This document shows positions 1-8,944 of a DNA stretch of 64,000 bases, one piece after another. The position numbers and the translations under genes were made by a program. Under the pieces are notes generated by a model. It had not been told where the DNA came from. It did not search any database and was given only the letters and a program-made list of their open reading frames with translations. The first letter of the stretch is position 1; each line of letters starts with the position of its first letter. Origin of the DNA: G963667425 sp963667425 [NCBI: bacterium] (GTDB lineage Bacteria; UBP6; UBA1177); NCBI GenBank assembly GCA_963667425.1, contig OY763407.1, positions 310,001-374,000 on the forward strand. Direction: 5' to 3'.

Positions 1-412
1 TTTCCTGAGGATTTACAATGTCCGTTATTCTGACACCAAATTTCTCATTTACAACAACTGCCTCTCCTCTTGCTATAAGTTTATTATTTACCCTTACGTC
101 AAGAGGTTCTCCGGCGAGTTTATTAAGTTCCAGAACTGAACCTTGTGAAAGTTGAAGAAGATCATAAACTATCATTTTAGATCTACCTAGTTCGGCTGAG
201 ATTGTAAGAGGAATATCTAAAAGGAAGTCAATATTGGGCTGACTCCCGGTTGTCTGATTTCTTTCTTTTAATGAATCAGAAAGACCCATGGAATCGGTAT
301 TGGAATCTATAGCATTTGATTCTCCCGAAGAGCCTCCATCAGCGGAATCGGCCATTTCTTCCCATGCTTTTGCGAGTTCTTCCTCTGTCATTTTTTTCTT
401 TTCATCACTCAT
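1..412 (-). CDS. fliN: Flagellar motor switch protein FliN (3' end outside window)
   Basis: FliN is part of the C-ring that sets rotation direction and helps export. I translated the reading frame by hand. About 137 residues are visible: an acidic, Ser/Asp-rich N-terminus of about 55 residues, then the SpoA (FliN/FliM C-terminal) domain with 'IPLTISAELGRSKM', 'LLQLSQGSVLELNKLAGEP' and 'NEKFGVRITDIVNP', all typical of FliN. The family usually ends a few residues after this, so almost the whole gene is present. The ATG at 412 lies inside the end of fliM (8-nt overlap), which implies translational coupling. It is the third visible gene of fliL-fliM-fliN, and further flagellar genes probably lie to the left. 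Confidence 0.95.
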   Translation of the reverse strand, partial: MSDEKKKMTEEELAKAWEEMADSADGGSSGESNAIDSNTDSMGLSDSLKERNQTTGSQPNIDFLLDIPLTISAELGRSKMIVYDLLQLSQGSVLELNKLAGEPLDVRVNNKLIARGEAVVVNEKFGVRITDIVNPQE

Positions 413-1430
413 GAAGCCCCCTTCCATCTTCCGATTTATTTATCGCAAATTTATTTACTTTTAAGAATTGATTTATTTTCATAGCATATTTATTATGACT
501 TACAACAGGTGTTCCAAGCATTTTTGGTATTCCCTGAACAAGAATCGGAAGATCTTCAGAAAATTCATTATCGAATTCAACAATATCTCCAACTTTTAAT
601 TTTAAAAGTTCTTCCACTGTAATTTCATTTTTGCCAAGAATTACATTTGATTCAATTTTTGCATCTGCAAGATTTGCGAGTATTCTTTTCTGCCAGTTTT
701 TATCAACTTCAAGCTGCTCTGAATGAAGCGAGCTGCTAAGCCTTTCTCTTAAAGGTTCAAGAGTAGAGTAGGGCATCATGAGAAAAACTTTTCCTCTGCT
801 TTTTTCAAGTTCAACTTCAAATGTTACAGCTACAACAACGTCAGTTGGAGGGACAACTCCAACAAATTGCGGATTTATTTCTGTTCTTAAAAATTGAATA
901 TCAAGAGGAAATACCGGTTTCCATGCATTTTGAAGATCTACAACCATCATAGCAACAAGTCTTTTTACAAGCTGAAGTTCTATTGGTGAGAATTCCCTGC
1001 CTTCTATTTTTACTTTTCCAAGTTCTGTTCCGCCAAAAAAGAGATTTGCAAGAGAAAACAGAAGTTTTGCTTCAAATATTAAAAGACCTATACCATGAAG
1101 CGGGTTAAATTTCAAAAGGTTTAAGCAGCTTGGTATTGGAAGAGAATTAAGAAATTCTCCAAATTTTGTAAGTGATGTACTTTCCATGCTTATATCAATA
1201 ATTTTTCTCAGAGAATTACTTAATGAAATTCTAAAATTTCTTGAAAATCGATCATGTATAATATCAAGGGTCGGCATTCTTCCCCTGATAATTCTATCCT
1301 GACTTGTAAGATCATAGGCAACAATTTCGGAGCTGTCATATTCTTCATACGTCTCTGTCTCTATTTCGCCTTCACTTACTGCGGACAGCAGCGCATTTAC
1401 TTCTTCCTGGCTTAATACTTGCTCTGCCAT
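405..1430 (-). CDS. fliM: Flagellar motor switch protein FliM
   Basis: FliM is the C-ring component that binds phosphorylated CheY at its N-terminus and FliG through its middle domain. The 341-residue length is normal. The N-terminal 'LSQEEVNALL' (residues 6-15) is the conserved CheY-P binding motif. Residues about 45-225 form the CheC-like middle domain, and about 250-325 the SpoA domain ('LGKNEITVEELLKLKVGDIV'). The start follows the fliL stop by 8 nt and the end overlaps fliN. Together with cheW at 20372-20887 this implies a chemotaxis-controlled flagellum. Confidence 0.97.
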   Translation of the reverse strand: MAEQVLSQEEVNALLSAVSEGEIETETYEEYDSSEIVAYDLTSQDRIIRGRMPTLDIIHDRFSRNFRISLSNSLRKIIDISMESTSLTKFGEFLNSLPIPSCLNLLKFNPLHGIGLLIFEAKLLFSLANLFFGGTELGKVKIEGREFSPIELQLVKRLVAMMVVDLQNAWKPVFPLDIQFLRTEINPQFVGVVPPTDVVVAVTFEVELEKSRGKVFLMMPYSTLEPLRERLSSSLHSEQLEVDKNWQKRILANLADAKIESNVILGKNEITVEELLKLKVGDIVEFDNEFSEDLPILVQGIPKMLGTPVVSHNKYAMKINQFLKVNKFAINKSEDGRGLHE

Positions 1431-1438
1431 AGATGCTC

Positions 1439-1975
1439 CTATTGAACTACAAATTCAGTAAAGTAAACATTTTTAACCTTACCTTTAGCAACAACGTTGT
1501 TAATTCTGTTGATAAGACCTTCTTTAATGCTTGCTTTTCCTTCAAGACCAACAGTATCTGCAACACTTAGACTGCTTAGAAAAGTTAAAATAGTGTCTTT
1601 GATTTTTACTTTCTTCTCAAGCATTTCTGCTTCTGTAACAGAATCATCAACTTCTATGGTTATACCTACTCTAAGATATTTAGCAGATGAAGGATCGTTC
1701 AGATTCACGACAAAAGGTTCCATTTCTATTACAACACCCATTTTACTTGGATTGTCTTCAGCTTTCTGTTCTCCGCTTTCAGCAGCATCCGGAGCAGTTT
1801 TTACCTGAACTACAGCTCCCTGATAAAAAACTATAAAATAAACCAGAGCTCCAATTACTATGAGAGTATTTAATACCATTATAATTATTACAAGTTTTGA
1901 ACCGCCCTTATTGTCATCTCCTTCAAATTTGATGTTTTCAACAAAATTATCATCAGGGGCCGCAAGGAATATCAT
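1439..1975 (-). CDS. fliL: Flagellar basal body-associated protein FliL
   Basis: FliL is a single-span inner-membrane protein around the stators that supports torque. It has 178 residues: a short cytoplasmic N-terminus, one membrane helix at about 27-50, an acidic linker, then the periplasmic domain with 'VVIEMEPFVVNLNDP' and 'YLRVGITIEVDD', both diagnostic. The ATG at 1975 has a strong GGAGG six bases upstream (1982-1986). It is the first gene of the visible fliLMN operon, and a sigma-54 type promoter lies about 35-50 bases upstream of the start. Confidence 0.95.
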   Translation of the reverse strand: MIFLAAPDDNFVENIKFEGDDNKGGSKLVIIIMVLNTLIVIGALVYFIVFYQGAVVQVKTAPDAAESGEQKAEDNPSKMGVVIEMEPFVVNLNDPSSAKYLRVGITIEVDDSVTEAEMLEKKVKIKDTILTFLSSLSVADTVGLEGKASIKEGLINRINNVVAKGKVKNVYFTEFVVQ

Positions 1976-2007
1976 ATATCACCTCCAAAATAAAAACGGT
2001 TTAAGAT

Positions 2008-2023
2008 TGCAAAAAGCATACCA
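2008..2023 (-). promoter_or_regulatory. Candidate sigma-54 promoter of fliLMN
   Basis: On the minus strand the sequence TGGTATGCTTTTTGCA has the GG-N10-GC spacing of sigma-54 promoters. It keeps TGG, A, G, TT and GCA of the TGGCACG-N4-TTGCA consensus. The predicted start near 1997 leaves a short leader carrying the fliL ribosome site. A weaker sigma-70 alternative, TTGAAA-17-TATCTT (2033-2061), lies just upstream. Sigma-54 control of flagellar genes is common, and a sigma-54 activator is encoded at 17896-19839. Confidence 0.65.
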
Positions 2024-2097
2024 CACACATAAAAGATACTTCGCAGTTAAATATTTTTCAATGTTATTGAGATATTGTAGAGTAATTTGTTGTGATC

Positions 2098-4125
2098 TTA
2101 TTTAAGTTTTTTAAGAGCTGACTCTGCTTTTTTGTAGTATTTGCTTCCTTCAGGAACAAGTTTAAGAACTTCTTTGAATTTTTTTCTTGCCTGCTCAGGA
2201 TCATCTCCAGCAATTACTTTTCCTTCCATGTAAAGCTGTTTAGCTTTCATTTCATCTTCTTCTGAAGGCTGCTGTGTTTTTGCAGATTCTTCCTTAGCTT
2301 TATCCTGAACTCTCTTAAGTGCCGCTTTAAGACCACTATTGTTGTTGTCAAGTTTAAGTGCTCCCTGATAATATTTGGCAGCATCATTATACTGATTTTC
2401 TGATTCAGCCTGCTTGCCTGCTTCTGCATAACTTTCAAAAAGGCTTGCATTAAGAGATTTTGATGTGAGAGCTCCTTTTGATATGGTTTTATCAAGTTTT
2501 ATACAATTTTCAAGCGGTGCTATTTTATTCTTAAACTCAAAAGCTGCTCTGTACTGTGAATAACTGTCACTGAATTTTTTGATACTGTTTTTCAGTGTAA
2601 CTGCATTTTGTTTTACAGAACCTTTTGAATTTGCACCTATTTCTTCAAGTTTTTCTATAGCAGCATCAAAATCTTTTGAATTATATATATTTATAGCTTC
2701 ATCAATATCTTTTGTGCTATAAGTTTTTACAGCAGGTGCTTCTTCTTTAGGTTCAGGCTTTTTTGTTTCTACAGCTGCTTTTTTAACAACTGGAGCAGTC
2801 TTTTTAGGAATAGTCTTAATAACAGGTTTTGGTGCTTCAGCAACTTTTTTTATTCTTTCCTTTCTCTCTTCTTTTGCCTTTTTTACAGCAACTTTTTTTG
2901 CAACTTCGGCTGTAAAAATTTTCTTCACTTTTTCCTTATCGTCACCGATGGATGCAAAGAGTTGCTTGATTTTTTCATTCTCAGGATATTCAAACCTTAA
3001 ATTGGCTATTTCTTTTATAGCTTCTTCATTTTTCTTTTGAGCATAAAGAGCATTTACTTCTTCAATTGCCCATTCAACTACAGGTTCTTCTCCTGCAAGT
3101 TTTTTCATGTCGTCAAAGAAAATGCTGTCTTTTGCTATTTTCTTAAAGAAAGCATATGCTTCAGCTTTCTTTTTATCTACTTCTTCACCCTTAAGATCTG
3201 CTGAAGATATAAGAAGCTTTTTACCTTCTTCAAAATCTTTCTGATTTGACTTTTCTTTATCTATTCTTGCTTTTCTCTCGATAAGATATTTGTTGTCAGG
3301 CATCTGCTGAAGTAGTCCATAAACCCCTTTTTCAGCATCTAAAAGTTTTTTTGAATCAATCAATTCATCTATTTTATCGATATCTTCAACCGTAACGCCT
3401 TTCTGGGCAAGTGATTTCTGCGGTTTTATTTCTGTCATAAAAACATAGAACATTCCTGCGCCTAGAACAAGTACCAGAAAAATAGCAACCCAGGCTATTT
3501 TTGATGAACCTGACTTTTGAACTACAATATTTTCTTTTGGTAAAACAGTCTCTGATTTACGTGAAAAACGTTCACGAAGATTATCATTTGTATATTCTAT
3601 TTTAATATTTCTTGCACCGGCAGAGATAACATCCCCGTGGAAAAGAGGTTCTTCAGTGACTTTTTTTCCGTTAAGTCTTATTCCGTTGCCGCTTCCAAGA
3701 TCCTGAACAGAATATCCTTCTCCATTTTTAACAACTTTAAAATGTTTTCTTGAAACAGAAATATCACTTACAACAAAATCGTTGTCAAGACTTCTTCCCA
3801 CAAAAACTTCATCTCTGGTTATGTCAAGAGATTTACCTTCATCTTTTCCATCAATAATGACAAGTCTTGCAGAAGCGCCACTACCTGTTAATGATGAAAG
3901 ATCTATAATTGCTGTTTTTTCTGAAGCCATCTCCTCAACTGCATCGTCATCGTCCAGAATAACCGGTGCAACAGGAGGTTTTGGCGGAACAGGAGGTTTA
4001 CCTGTAGGAACTGATGGTGTAGGACTTATACCTCTTCTGGCTTTGTCTGCTTTTATTTTCTCAGCAAGCTTTTTGAGATATTCCTTGTCAATAGTAGGTT
4101 TGTTATCTCCCTGTTTGTTCTCCAT
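2098..4125 (-). CDS. FHA domain / transmembrane / TPR protein
   Basis: This 675-residue protein has a Pro-rich N-terminus (about 35-60), an FHA domain at about 86-175 with the phosphothreonine-binding pattern GRS...SRKH...GSGNG, one membrane helix at about 210-232, and a long C-terminal part with TPR-like helices (for example 'IDEAINIYNSKDFDAAIEKLEEIG'). A Lys/Ala/Pro-rich segment of about 70 residues separates the middle from the C-terminal repeats. The FHA domain would face the cytoplasm and read Ser/Thr phosphorylation, with the TPR part probably in the periplasm. No kinase is seen in the window. A GAGAG ribosome site precedes the ATG. The exact role is unknown. Confidence 0.85.
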   Translation of the reverse strand: MENKQGDNKPTIDKEYLKKLAEKIKADKARRGISPTPSVPTGKPPVPPKPPVAPVILDDDDAVEEMASEKTAIIDLSSLTGSGASARLVIIDGKDEGKSLDITRDEVFVGRSLDNDFVVSDISVSRKHFKVVKNGEGYSVQDLGSGNGIRLNGKKVTEEPLFHGDVISAGARNIKIEYTNDNLRERFSRKSETVLPKENIVVQKSGSSKIAWVAIFLVLVLGAGMFYVFMTEIKPQKSLAQKGVTVEDIDKIDELIDSKKLLDAEKGVYGLLQQMPDNKYLIERKARIDKEKSNQKDFEEGKKLLISSADLKGEEVDKKKAEAYAFFKKIAKDSIFFDDMKKLAGEEPVVEWAIEEVNALYAQKKNEEAIKEIANLRFEYPENEKIKQLFASIGDDKEKVKKIFTAEVAKKVAVKKAKEERKERIKKVAEAPKPVIKTIPKKTAPVVKKAAVETKKPEPKEEAPAVKTYSTKDIDEAINIYNSKDFDAAIEKLEEIGANSKGSVKQNAVTLKNSIKKFSDSYSQYRAAFEFKNKIAPLENCIKLDKTISKGALTSKSLNASLFESYAEAGKQAESENQYNDAAKYYQGALKLDNNNSGLKAALKRVQDKAKEESAKTQQPSEEDEMKAKQLYMEGKVIAGDDPEQARKKFKEVLKLVPEGSKYYKKAESALKKLK

Positions 4126-4244
4126 TCTTCTCTCCGTTCAACAAAATTATATATTTAAAACTAAAGCAAGCTTATTGTTCCATATATTAAAAAAAAGTCA
4201 ACTTTAACCTTTTAAAATAAGGTTTTTTTAAACACCGGAAAGGA

Positions 4245-5243
4245 TTACTTTATCCATCTCCCGATTCTTTCCGGATGAAAACCCTCTCCATCACTTACAG
4301 AAAACCATATAACAGAGGCACTGCCTTTGAGATTTTCTATAGGAACATATCCCCAGTACCTTGAATCATAACTGACATCACGATTGTCGCCCATACAGAA
4401 TAGCTTATCTTCAGGAACAGTAAAAGTTGAATTACAGTAATGACATCCTGGATATTCCATAATTTTTTCTTTATTATAAAGAACTTTGTAGGAGACACCA
4501 TCCATATTTGTCTCTTCGAACATTTCAGTGCGTCTCATTCCTCCGGTACTTTCAATGTAGGAAAAATCATCAATTTTTTTTCTGGAATATTCCTTCCCGT
4601 TAACAGTAATTGTGTTTTCTTTAAGTTCAACAGTATCTCCAGGAAGACCAATTACTCTTTTAACGTAATCCTGCCTTTCATCCTTAGGATACATGAAAAC
4701 AACCACATCACCTCTTTTAGGTAGCTTTTTGAAAAAGTGCATTTTAGTGAAAGGAGGCCTCAAACCATATGCAAATTTGTTTACAAAAAGCATATCGCCT
4801 ATATAGATTGCCGGAACCATTGAACCGCTTGGAACTCTGAAACTTTCAAAAAGAAAGAATCTCATAAGAAGAGCAATAACAACAACTACCCAAACAGAAT
4901 CAACGAACTCAACAAAAAAATTTCTTTTATATTTTCTGAATTTTTTAAAAGAATCTTCATAAGAATCAAGAAAGGATAATGCAGTTTTTTTCTTAGGTTT
5001 GGATTTTAAGAAATCAGTTCCTTTTTCTATAAGTGTTTTTATTTCTTCCTTCTCTGTTGAGTTTAGACCTTTTCTTTTTTTAAGCATCCACTCAAGCTGT
5101 TTGTTTCTTTCCTTTATCTTTTCACATATTCTTGGGTAATACCATATAAAAAGCCTTTTAAAAAAGAGAACATCAACAATATAATCTATAAAGAAAATGG
5201 CAACCAGCACAATAAATAACACTATGGGCCAAGAAAAATTCAT
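4245..5243 (-). CDS. lepB: Signal peptidase I
   Basis: LepB removes signal peptides from exported proteins at the outer face of the inner membrane. The 332 residues contain the catalytic Ser141 in 'PSGSMVPAIYIGD', Lys195 in 'YVKRVIGLPGD' (Ser/Lys dyad) and the box E motif 'MGDNRDVSYDSRYWG'. There are two membrane helices, at about 5-28 and 113-132, separated by a highly charged cytoplasmic loop of about 85 residues. A CxxC pair ('CHYCN') sits in the periplasmic domain. The gene follows lepA with 2 bases between them, the conserved lepA-lepB pair. Many exported proteins in this window are its likely clients. Confidence 0.96.
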   Translation of the reverse strand: MNFSWPIVLFIVLVAIFFIDYIVDVLFFKRLFIWYYPRICEKIKERNKQLEWMLKKRKGLNSTEKEEIKTLIEKGTDFLKSKPKKKTALSFLDSYEDSFKKFRKYKRNFFVEFVDSVWVVVVIALLMRFFLFESFRVPSGSMVPAIYIGDMLFVNKFAYGLRPPFTKMHFFKKLPKRGDVVVFMYPKDERQDYVKRVIGLPGDTVELKENTITVNGKEYSRKKIDDFSYIESTGGMRRTEMFEETNMDGVSYKVLYNKEKIMEYPGCHYCNSTFTVPEDKLFCMGDNRDVSYDSRYWGYVPIENLKGSASVIWFSVSDGEGFHPERIGRWIK

Positions 5244-5245
5244 TT

Positions 5246-7048
5246 TTAATCCTCCGAAGAATTATCAAGAACGACAAGAAATGCTTCCTGTGGAATTTCA
5301 ACAGTACCAATCTGTTTCATCCTCTTTTTTCCTTCTTTCTGTTTTTCAAGAAGCTTTTTCTTTCTACTTACATCACCGCCATAACATTTGGCAATAACAT
5401 TTTTTCTGTAAGGTTTTACAGTTTCTCTCGAAATAACCCTGTTACCGATAGCAGCCTGAATAGCAACTTCATACATCTGTCTAGGAATAACTTTTCTCAT
5501 TTTCTGAACAAGTGATTTTCCAACATAAAAAGCACTTTCCTTGTGAACAATAGTTGCAAGAGCATCAACAGGTGTTCCATTAATGAGAATATCCATCTTA
5601 ACAAGATTGGATCGCTCATAACCGTGAAGTTCATAATCCATAGAAGCAAAACCTCTGCTGTAAGATTTAAGTTTATCATAAAAATCATAAACAATTTCAG
5701 CAAGAGGAATAATATAATCGATCATAACTCTATCAGTTGTAATATAATTAATTCCTATTTGCCTGCCTCTTTTTTCCTGACAAAGCTTAACAAGAACACC
5801 AATAAATTCTGTAGGCGTATGAATTGAAATTTTAACAAAAGGTTCCTCAATATAATCAATAAACTGAGGGTCAGGAAGCGCATCAGGATTTTCTATAAAA
5901 ATTTCCTCACCCTTACTGGTAAGTACGTGATATTTAACAGAAGGAGCTGTCGTTATAAGTTCAAGATCAAATTCTCTTTCAAGTCTCTCCTTAACAATCT
6001 CAAGATGAAGCATACCGAGAAAACCGCATCTGAAACCAAAACCCAAAGCTGAAGAATTTTCAGGTTCAAAAGAAAAACTGCTGTCATTAAGAGCAAGCTT
6101 GCCCATAGCAGATTTAAGCTCTTCATATTTTGAAGTTTCAACAGGAAAAATACCGCAGAAAACCATCTGTTTCATTGGCTTGAAACCAGGGAGAGCATGC
6201 TTTGTCTTATTAGCGGAAAGAGTTACAGTATCACCAATTTTAACCTCACTGATATTTTTAATACCGGCAGCAACAACACCGACATTTCCCGCCGTAATTT
6301 CATTAACCTTCTTTAAAAAAGGTGTAAAAATAGAAACATCAACAACCTCATACTCTCTATCCGAGTGAACAAGATAAATATTGTCGCCAGTTTTGATCTT
6401 CCCATCATACATTCTTACAAGAAGCCTTACTCCTACATAAGGATCAAACCATGAATCAAAAATAAGAGCCCTTGTCTCTGTATTAAATTCAGTTTTAGGT
6501 GGGGGCACGAGCTCAACAATCTTTTCAAGAAGTTCAGGAACACCAAGACCAGTTTTTGCTGAAATAAGAGCGGCATTAGATGCATCAATACCTATTATCT
6601 CTTCAATCTCTTCACGCACCTTTTCAACATCAGCTCCGGGAAGATCTATTTTGTTTATAACAGGGACAATCTCAAGATTATGTTCAATAGCCATATAAAC
6701 ATTAGCAAGAGTCTGAGCTTCAACACCCTGCGTAGCATCAACAACAAGAAGTGCTCCTTCACATGCACTAAGCGCACGACTTACCTCGTAGGAAAAATCG
6801 ACATGACCTGGAGTATCAATGAAATTAAGATGATAAGTATTTCCATCTTTATATTTATAGGCAATTGAAACAGCCCTTGCCTTAATTGTAATTCCTCTTT
6901 CCTTTTCCAGTTCCATATCATCAAGAAGCTGATCCTTCTTTTCTCTGTCGCTGATAGTTCCTGTAAGCTCTAAAAGTCTATCTGAAAGAGTAGATTTACC
7001 ATGATCAATGTGTGCTATAATTGAAAAATTTCTTATTTTATCGAGCAT
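5246..7048 (-). CDS. lepA: Elongation factor 4 (LepA), back-translocating GTPase
   Basis: EF4 is a ribosome-bound translational GTPase. The 600 residues show G1 'AHIDHGKST', G3 'DTPGH', G4 'NKIDLPGA', the EF-G-like domains, and the LepA-specific C-terminal domain with '[24 protein letters not shown]'. I place the start at the ATG at 7048 ('[11 protein letters not shown]'). It has GGTGG just upstream and matches the usual LepA N-terminus. An upstream TTG at 7084 would add 12 hydrophobic residues and lacks a ribosome site. It is co-transcribed with lepB. Confidence 0.97.
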   Translation of the reverse strand: MLDKIRNFSIIAHIDHGKSTLSDRLLELTGTISDREKKDQLLDDMELEKERGITIKARAVSIAYKYKDGNTYHLNFIDTPGHVDFSYEVSRALSACEGALLVVDATQGVEAQTLANVYMAIEHNLEIVPVINKIDLPGADVEKVREEIEEIIGIDASNAALISAKTGLGVPELLEKIVELVPPPKTEFNTETRALIFDSWFDPYVGVRLLVRMYDGKIKTGDNIYLVHSDREYEVVDVSIFTPFLKKVNEITAGNVGVVAAGIKNISEVKIGDTVTLSANKTKHALPGFKPMKQMVFCGIFPVETSKYEELKSAMGKLALNDSSFSFEPENSSALGFGFRCGFLGMLHLEIVKERLEREFDLELITTAPSVKYHVLTSKGEEIFIENPDALPDPQFIDYIEEPFVKISIHTPTEFIGVLVKLCQEKRGRQIGINYITTDRVMIDYIIPLAEIVYDFYDKLKSYSRGFASMDYELHGYERSNLVKMDILINGTPVDALATIVHKESAFYVGKSLVQKMRKVIPRQMYEVAIQAAIGNRVISRETVKPYRKNVIAKCYGGDVSRKKKLLEKQKEGKKRMKQIGTVEIPQEAFLVVLDNSSED

Positions 7049-7585
7049 ATACCACCATATATAAAATAGATGACGAAAAAACAATACGTTATAGCAGAAT
7101 AGCCGGAAAATGCAATTATTTTGGAGATTGAGAAATTAACTCTAAATATTTAAACCAAAAAATAAGCTGCTGATTAAGTTTTTGATTAATCATAATTATA
7201 ATTAAATGCGCATTCAACATGCAAATGTTATAACTTAAAATTTTGTTGTCAAATATAAAAATGTACTGAAAAGTATTCTATTATACTGTTTTGAAGCTCA
7301 AACAGGGCTTTTGTTTAAAAAAGAATTAAATTTGGCAGAAAAAGTGTTTTATTAATCTGATATAAAAGAATGTTCGGAATAATTAAAAAATATTTAATAG
7401 CAATGGTAATATCTTTTTTCTGAGACGTTATTGCTTTTATAGTTTTTAAAATATTGTTTAGATTATGCGGTTATACAAAACAATTGCACGGTTTGTAAAA
7501 CTTACAAAACTTTCTCATAAAAAGCCGAATATGATACCGTTTTAACATAGCTGAATGTTTTTTTCTTAAAAAAGAGATCATCTTT
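7049..7585. other. Divergent intergenic region between lepA and galU
   Basis: This is about 540 very AT-rich bases between divergent genes, with no credible coding frame. It must hold the lepA promoter, though I could not choose one. The most regular element is a perfect 7-bp inverted repeat with a 3-base spacer, TTTGTAA-aac-TTACAAA, at 7492-7508, about 80 bases upstream of the galU -35 box. It could be an operator. Confidence 0.6.
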
Positions 7586-7614
7586 TTGACTCTCTTTTAT
7601 AAAAATTGTAATAT
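7586..7614 (+). promoter_or_regulatory. Sigma-70 promoter of galU
   Basis: TTGACT (7586-7591), a 17-base spacer and TATAAT-like TAATAT (7609-7614) make a strong match. Transcription would start near 7621. An AGAGGGG ribosome site (7634-7640) lies six bases before the TTG start codon of galU. Confidence 0.7.
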
Positions 7615-7646
7615 CAGTAACGTTTTTTGATATAGAGGGGTGTAGT

Positions 7647-8516
7647 TTGCATAAAAAAATCAAAGCTGTAATTCCTGCTGCCGGTATGGCAACACGTTTT
7701 CTTCCTGCTTCAAAAGCTGTTCCTAAGGAGATGTTTCCGATTTATGATAAACCTTCTATCCAGTATATTGCTGAAGAGCTTAATGAATGCGGTGTCGAGG
7801 ATATGATTTTTGTCACAAGAAGGGGAAAAGAGGCTGTTGAAGACCATTTTGATTATTCTGATAAGCGTTTTAATTATGATGCCATAGATCCTGAAACTGC
7901 TGATGAAATGAGAAAACTTGATAAGATGATAAATGTTATAGCGATAAGACAGAAGGATCCCAAAGGTCTTGGTCATGCTGTTCTTACTGCTGCTCCTTGT
8001 CTTGATAATTCGGCTTTTGCTGTTGCTCTTCCTGATGATATTGTTGTTTCAAATGGTAAAAAATCATTTTTTGCAAAGATGATGGAACTTCACGAAAAAG
8101 AGGACTGTTCTGTTATAGCTCTTATAAAAGTTCCCAGATCTGAGATTTCAAAATATGGCATTGCTATTGGTGAAGAAAAGGATGGTGTTGTAAAAATAGA
8201 ATCTCTTGTTGAAAAACCGGATCCGTCAGAAGTAGATTCCGATATGGCTATTATTGGACGATATATTCTTGATGGTGACGTTCTTGATATTCTTGAAAAT
8301 CTTGAGCCTGGCAGAAAGGGTGAAATACAGCTTACCGATGCCATAAATAAACTTGCAAAAACAAAAAAAGTTTATGGACTTCTTCTTTCTGATGAAGAGC
8401 TCAGATTCGATTCTGGCGACAAAAATGGTTATGTCCTGGTTAATGTCTATATGGCTTTGAAAAACAATCCCCAATTTAAGGAAGATCTTAAAAACTTTTG
8501 CGGAGAGTTTTTTTAA
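7647..8516 (+). CDS. galU: UTP-glucose-1-phosphate uridylyltransferase
   Basis: GalU makes UDP-glucose from UTP and glucose-1-phosphate for envelope polysaccharides. The 289-residue length is normal. It has the N-terminal nucleotide-binding motif 'VIPAAGMATRFLPASKAVPKEM', 'LGHAVL', 'ALPDDI', 'VEKP' and 'GRYIL', all as in GalU. The start is TTG at 7647, chosen because the conserved N-terminus begins at once and an AGAGGGG site is well placed. It has its own promoter and stands as the first plus-strand gene of this segment. Confidence 0.96.
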   Translation: MHKKIKAVIPAAGMATRFLPASKAVPKEMFPIYDKPSIQYIAEELNECGVEDMIFVTRRGKEAVEDHFDYSDKRFNYDAIDPETADEMRKLDKMINVIAIRQKDPKGLGHAVLTAAPCLDNSAFAVALPDDIVVSNGKKSFFAKMMELHEKEDCSVIALIKVPRSEISKYGIAIGEEKDGVVKIESLVEKPDPSEVDSDMAIIGRYILDGDVLDILENLEPGRKGEIQLTDAINKLAKTKKVYGLLLSDEELRFDSGDKNGYVLVNVYMALKNNPQFKEDLKNFCGEFF

Positions 8517-8663
8517 TATGATAAAAAGCCTGATAAAACATTGTTTGAATACTCTTAGATTTTTTATATTTCATTTAAATTTAAAATTTACTTGAAATTT
8601 CCTTTGAATTATATAAAAAGAGAAGGTTTTTTGTTATGTATGATATTTACGGAGGATATAAAT

Positions 8664-8936
8664 ATGAATAAATCTGATCTTATAGATGTAATTTCCAGTA
8701 AAGCTGAAATGTCAAAAAGAAATTCTGAGCAGTTTGTTAACCTGATGATTGATGCTATGATTAGTGCAATGATAAAGGAAGAAAGGATAGAAATAAGAGG
8801 TTTTGGAAGTTTTTCTATAAGACACTACGATTCATATAAAGGCCGTAATCCTAAAACAGGAACAAAAATAGAGATTCCTGTAAAAAGACTTCCTTTTTTC
8901 AAAGCTGGAAAGGATCTTTTAAGAAAAGTTCAGTAA
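8664..8936 (+). CDS. IHF/HU family DNA-bending protein
   Basis: This 90-residue nucleoid protein binds and bends DNA as a dimer. It contains the family signature 'GFGSFSIRHYDSYKGRNPKTG' and ends 'RLPFFKAGKDL'. The 'KGRNPKTGTKIEIP' and 'PFFKAGKDL' segments look more like integration host factor beta than HU. The ATG at 8664 is chosen because GGAGG stands at 8651-8655. A longer frame from 8592 would add 24 residues outside the family. The downstream helicase gene begins 8 bases after the stop, so the two are probably co-transcribed. Confidence 0.93.
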   Translation: MNKSDLIDVISSKAEMSKRNSEQFVNLMIDAMISAMIKEERIEIRGFGSFSIRHYDSYKGRNPKTGTKIEIPVKRLPFFKAGKDLLRKVQ

Positions 8937-8944
8937 CTATCTAA

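Noticed and set aside
4207-4232. AACCTT/AAGGTT hairpin with T run between FHA gene and lepB
   Set aside because: The T run follows on the plus strand, but both genes are on the minus strand and the stem is only 6 bp. It is unlikely to be a terminator for lepB.
5246-7084. Longer LepA from the TTG at 7084
   Set aside because: The extra 12 residues are not family-like and there is no ribosome site. The ATG at 7048 fits.
8592-8663. N-terminal extension of the IHF/HU protein
   Set aside because: The family begins at the ATG at 8664, which has GGAGG. The upstream part includes that site and is probably untranslated.
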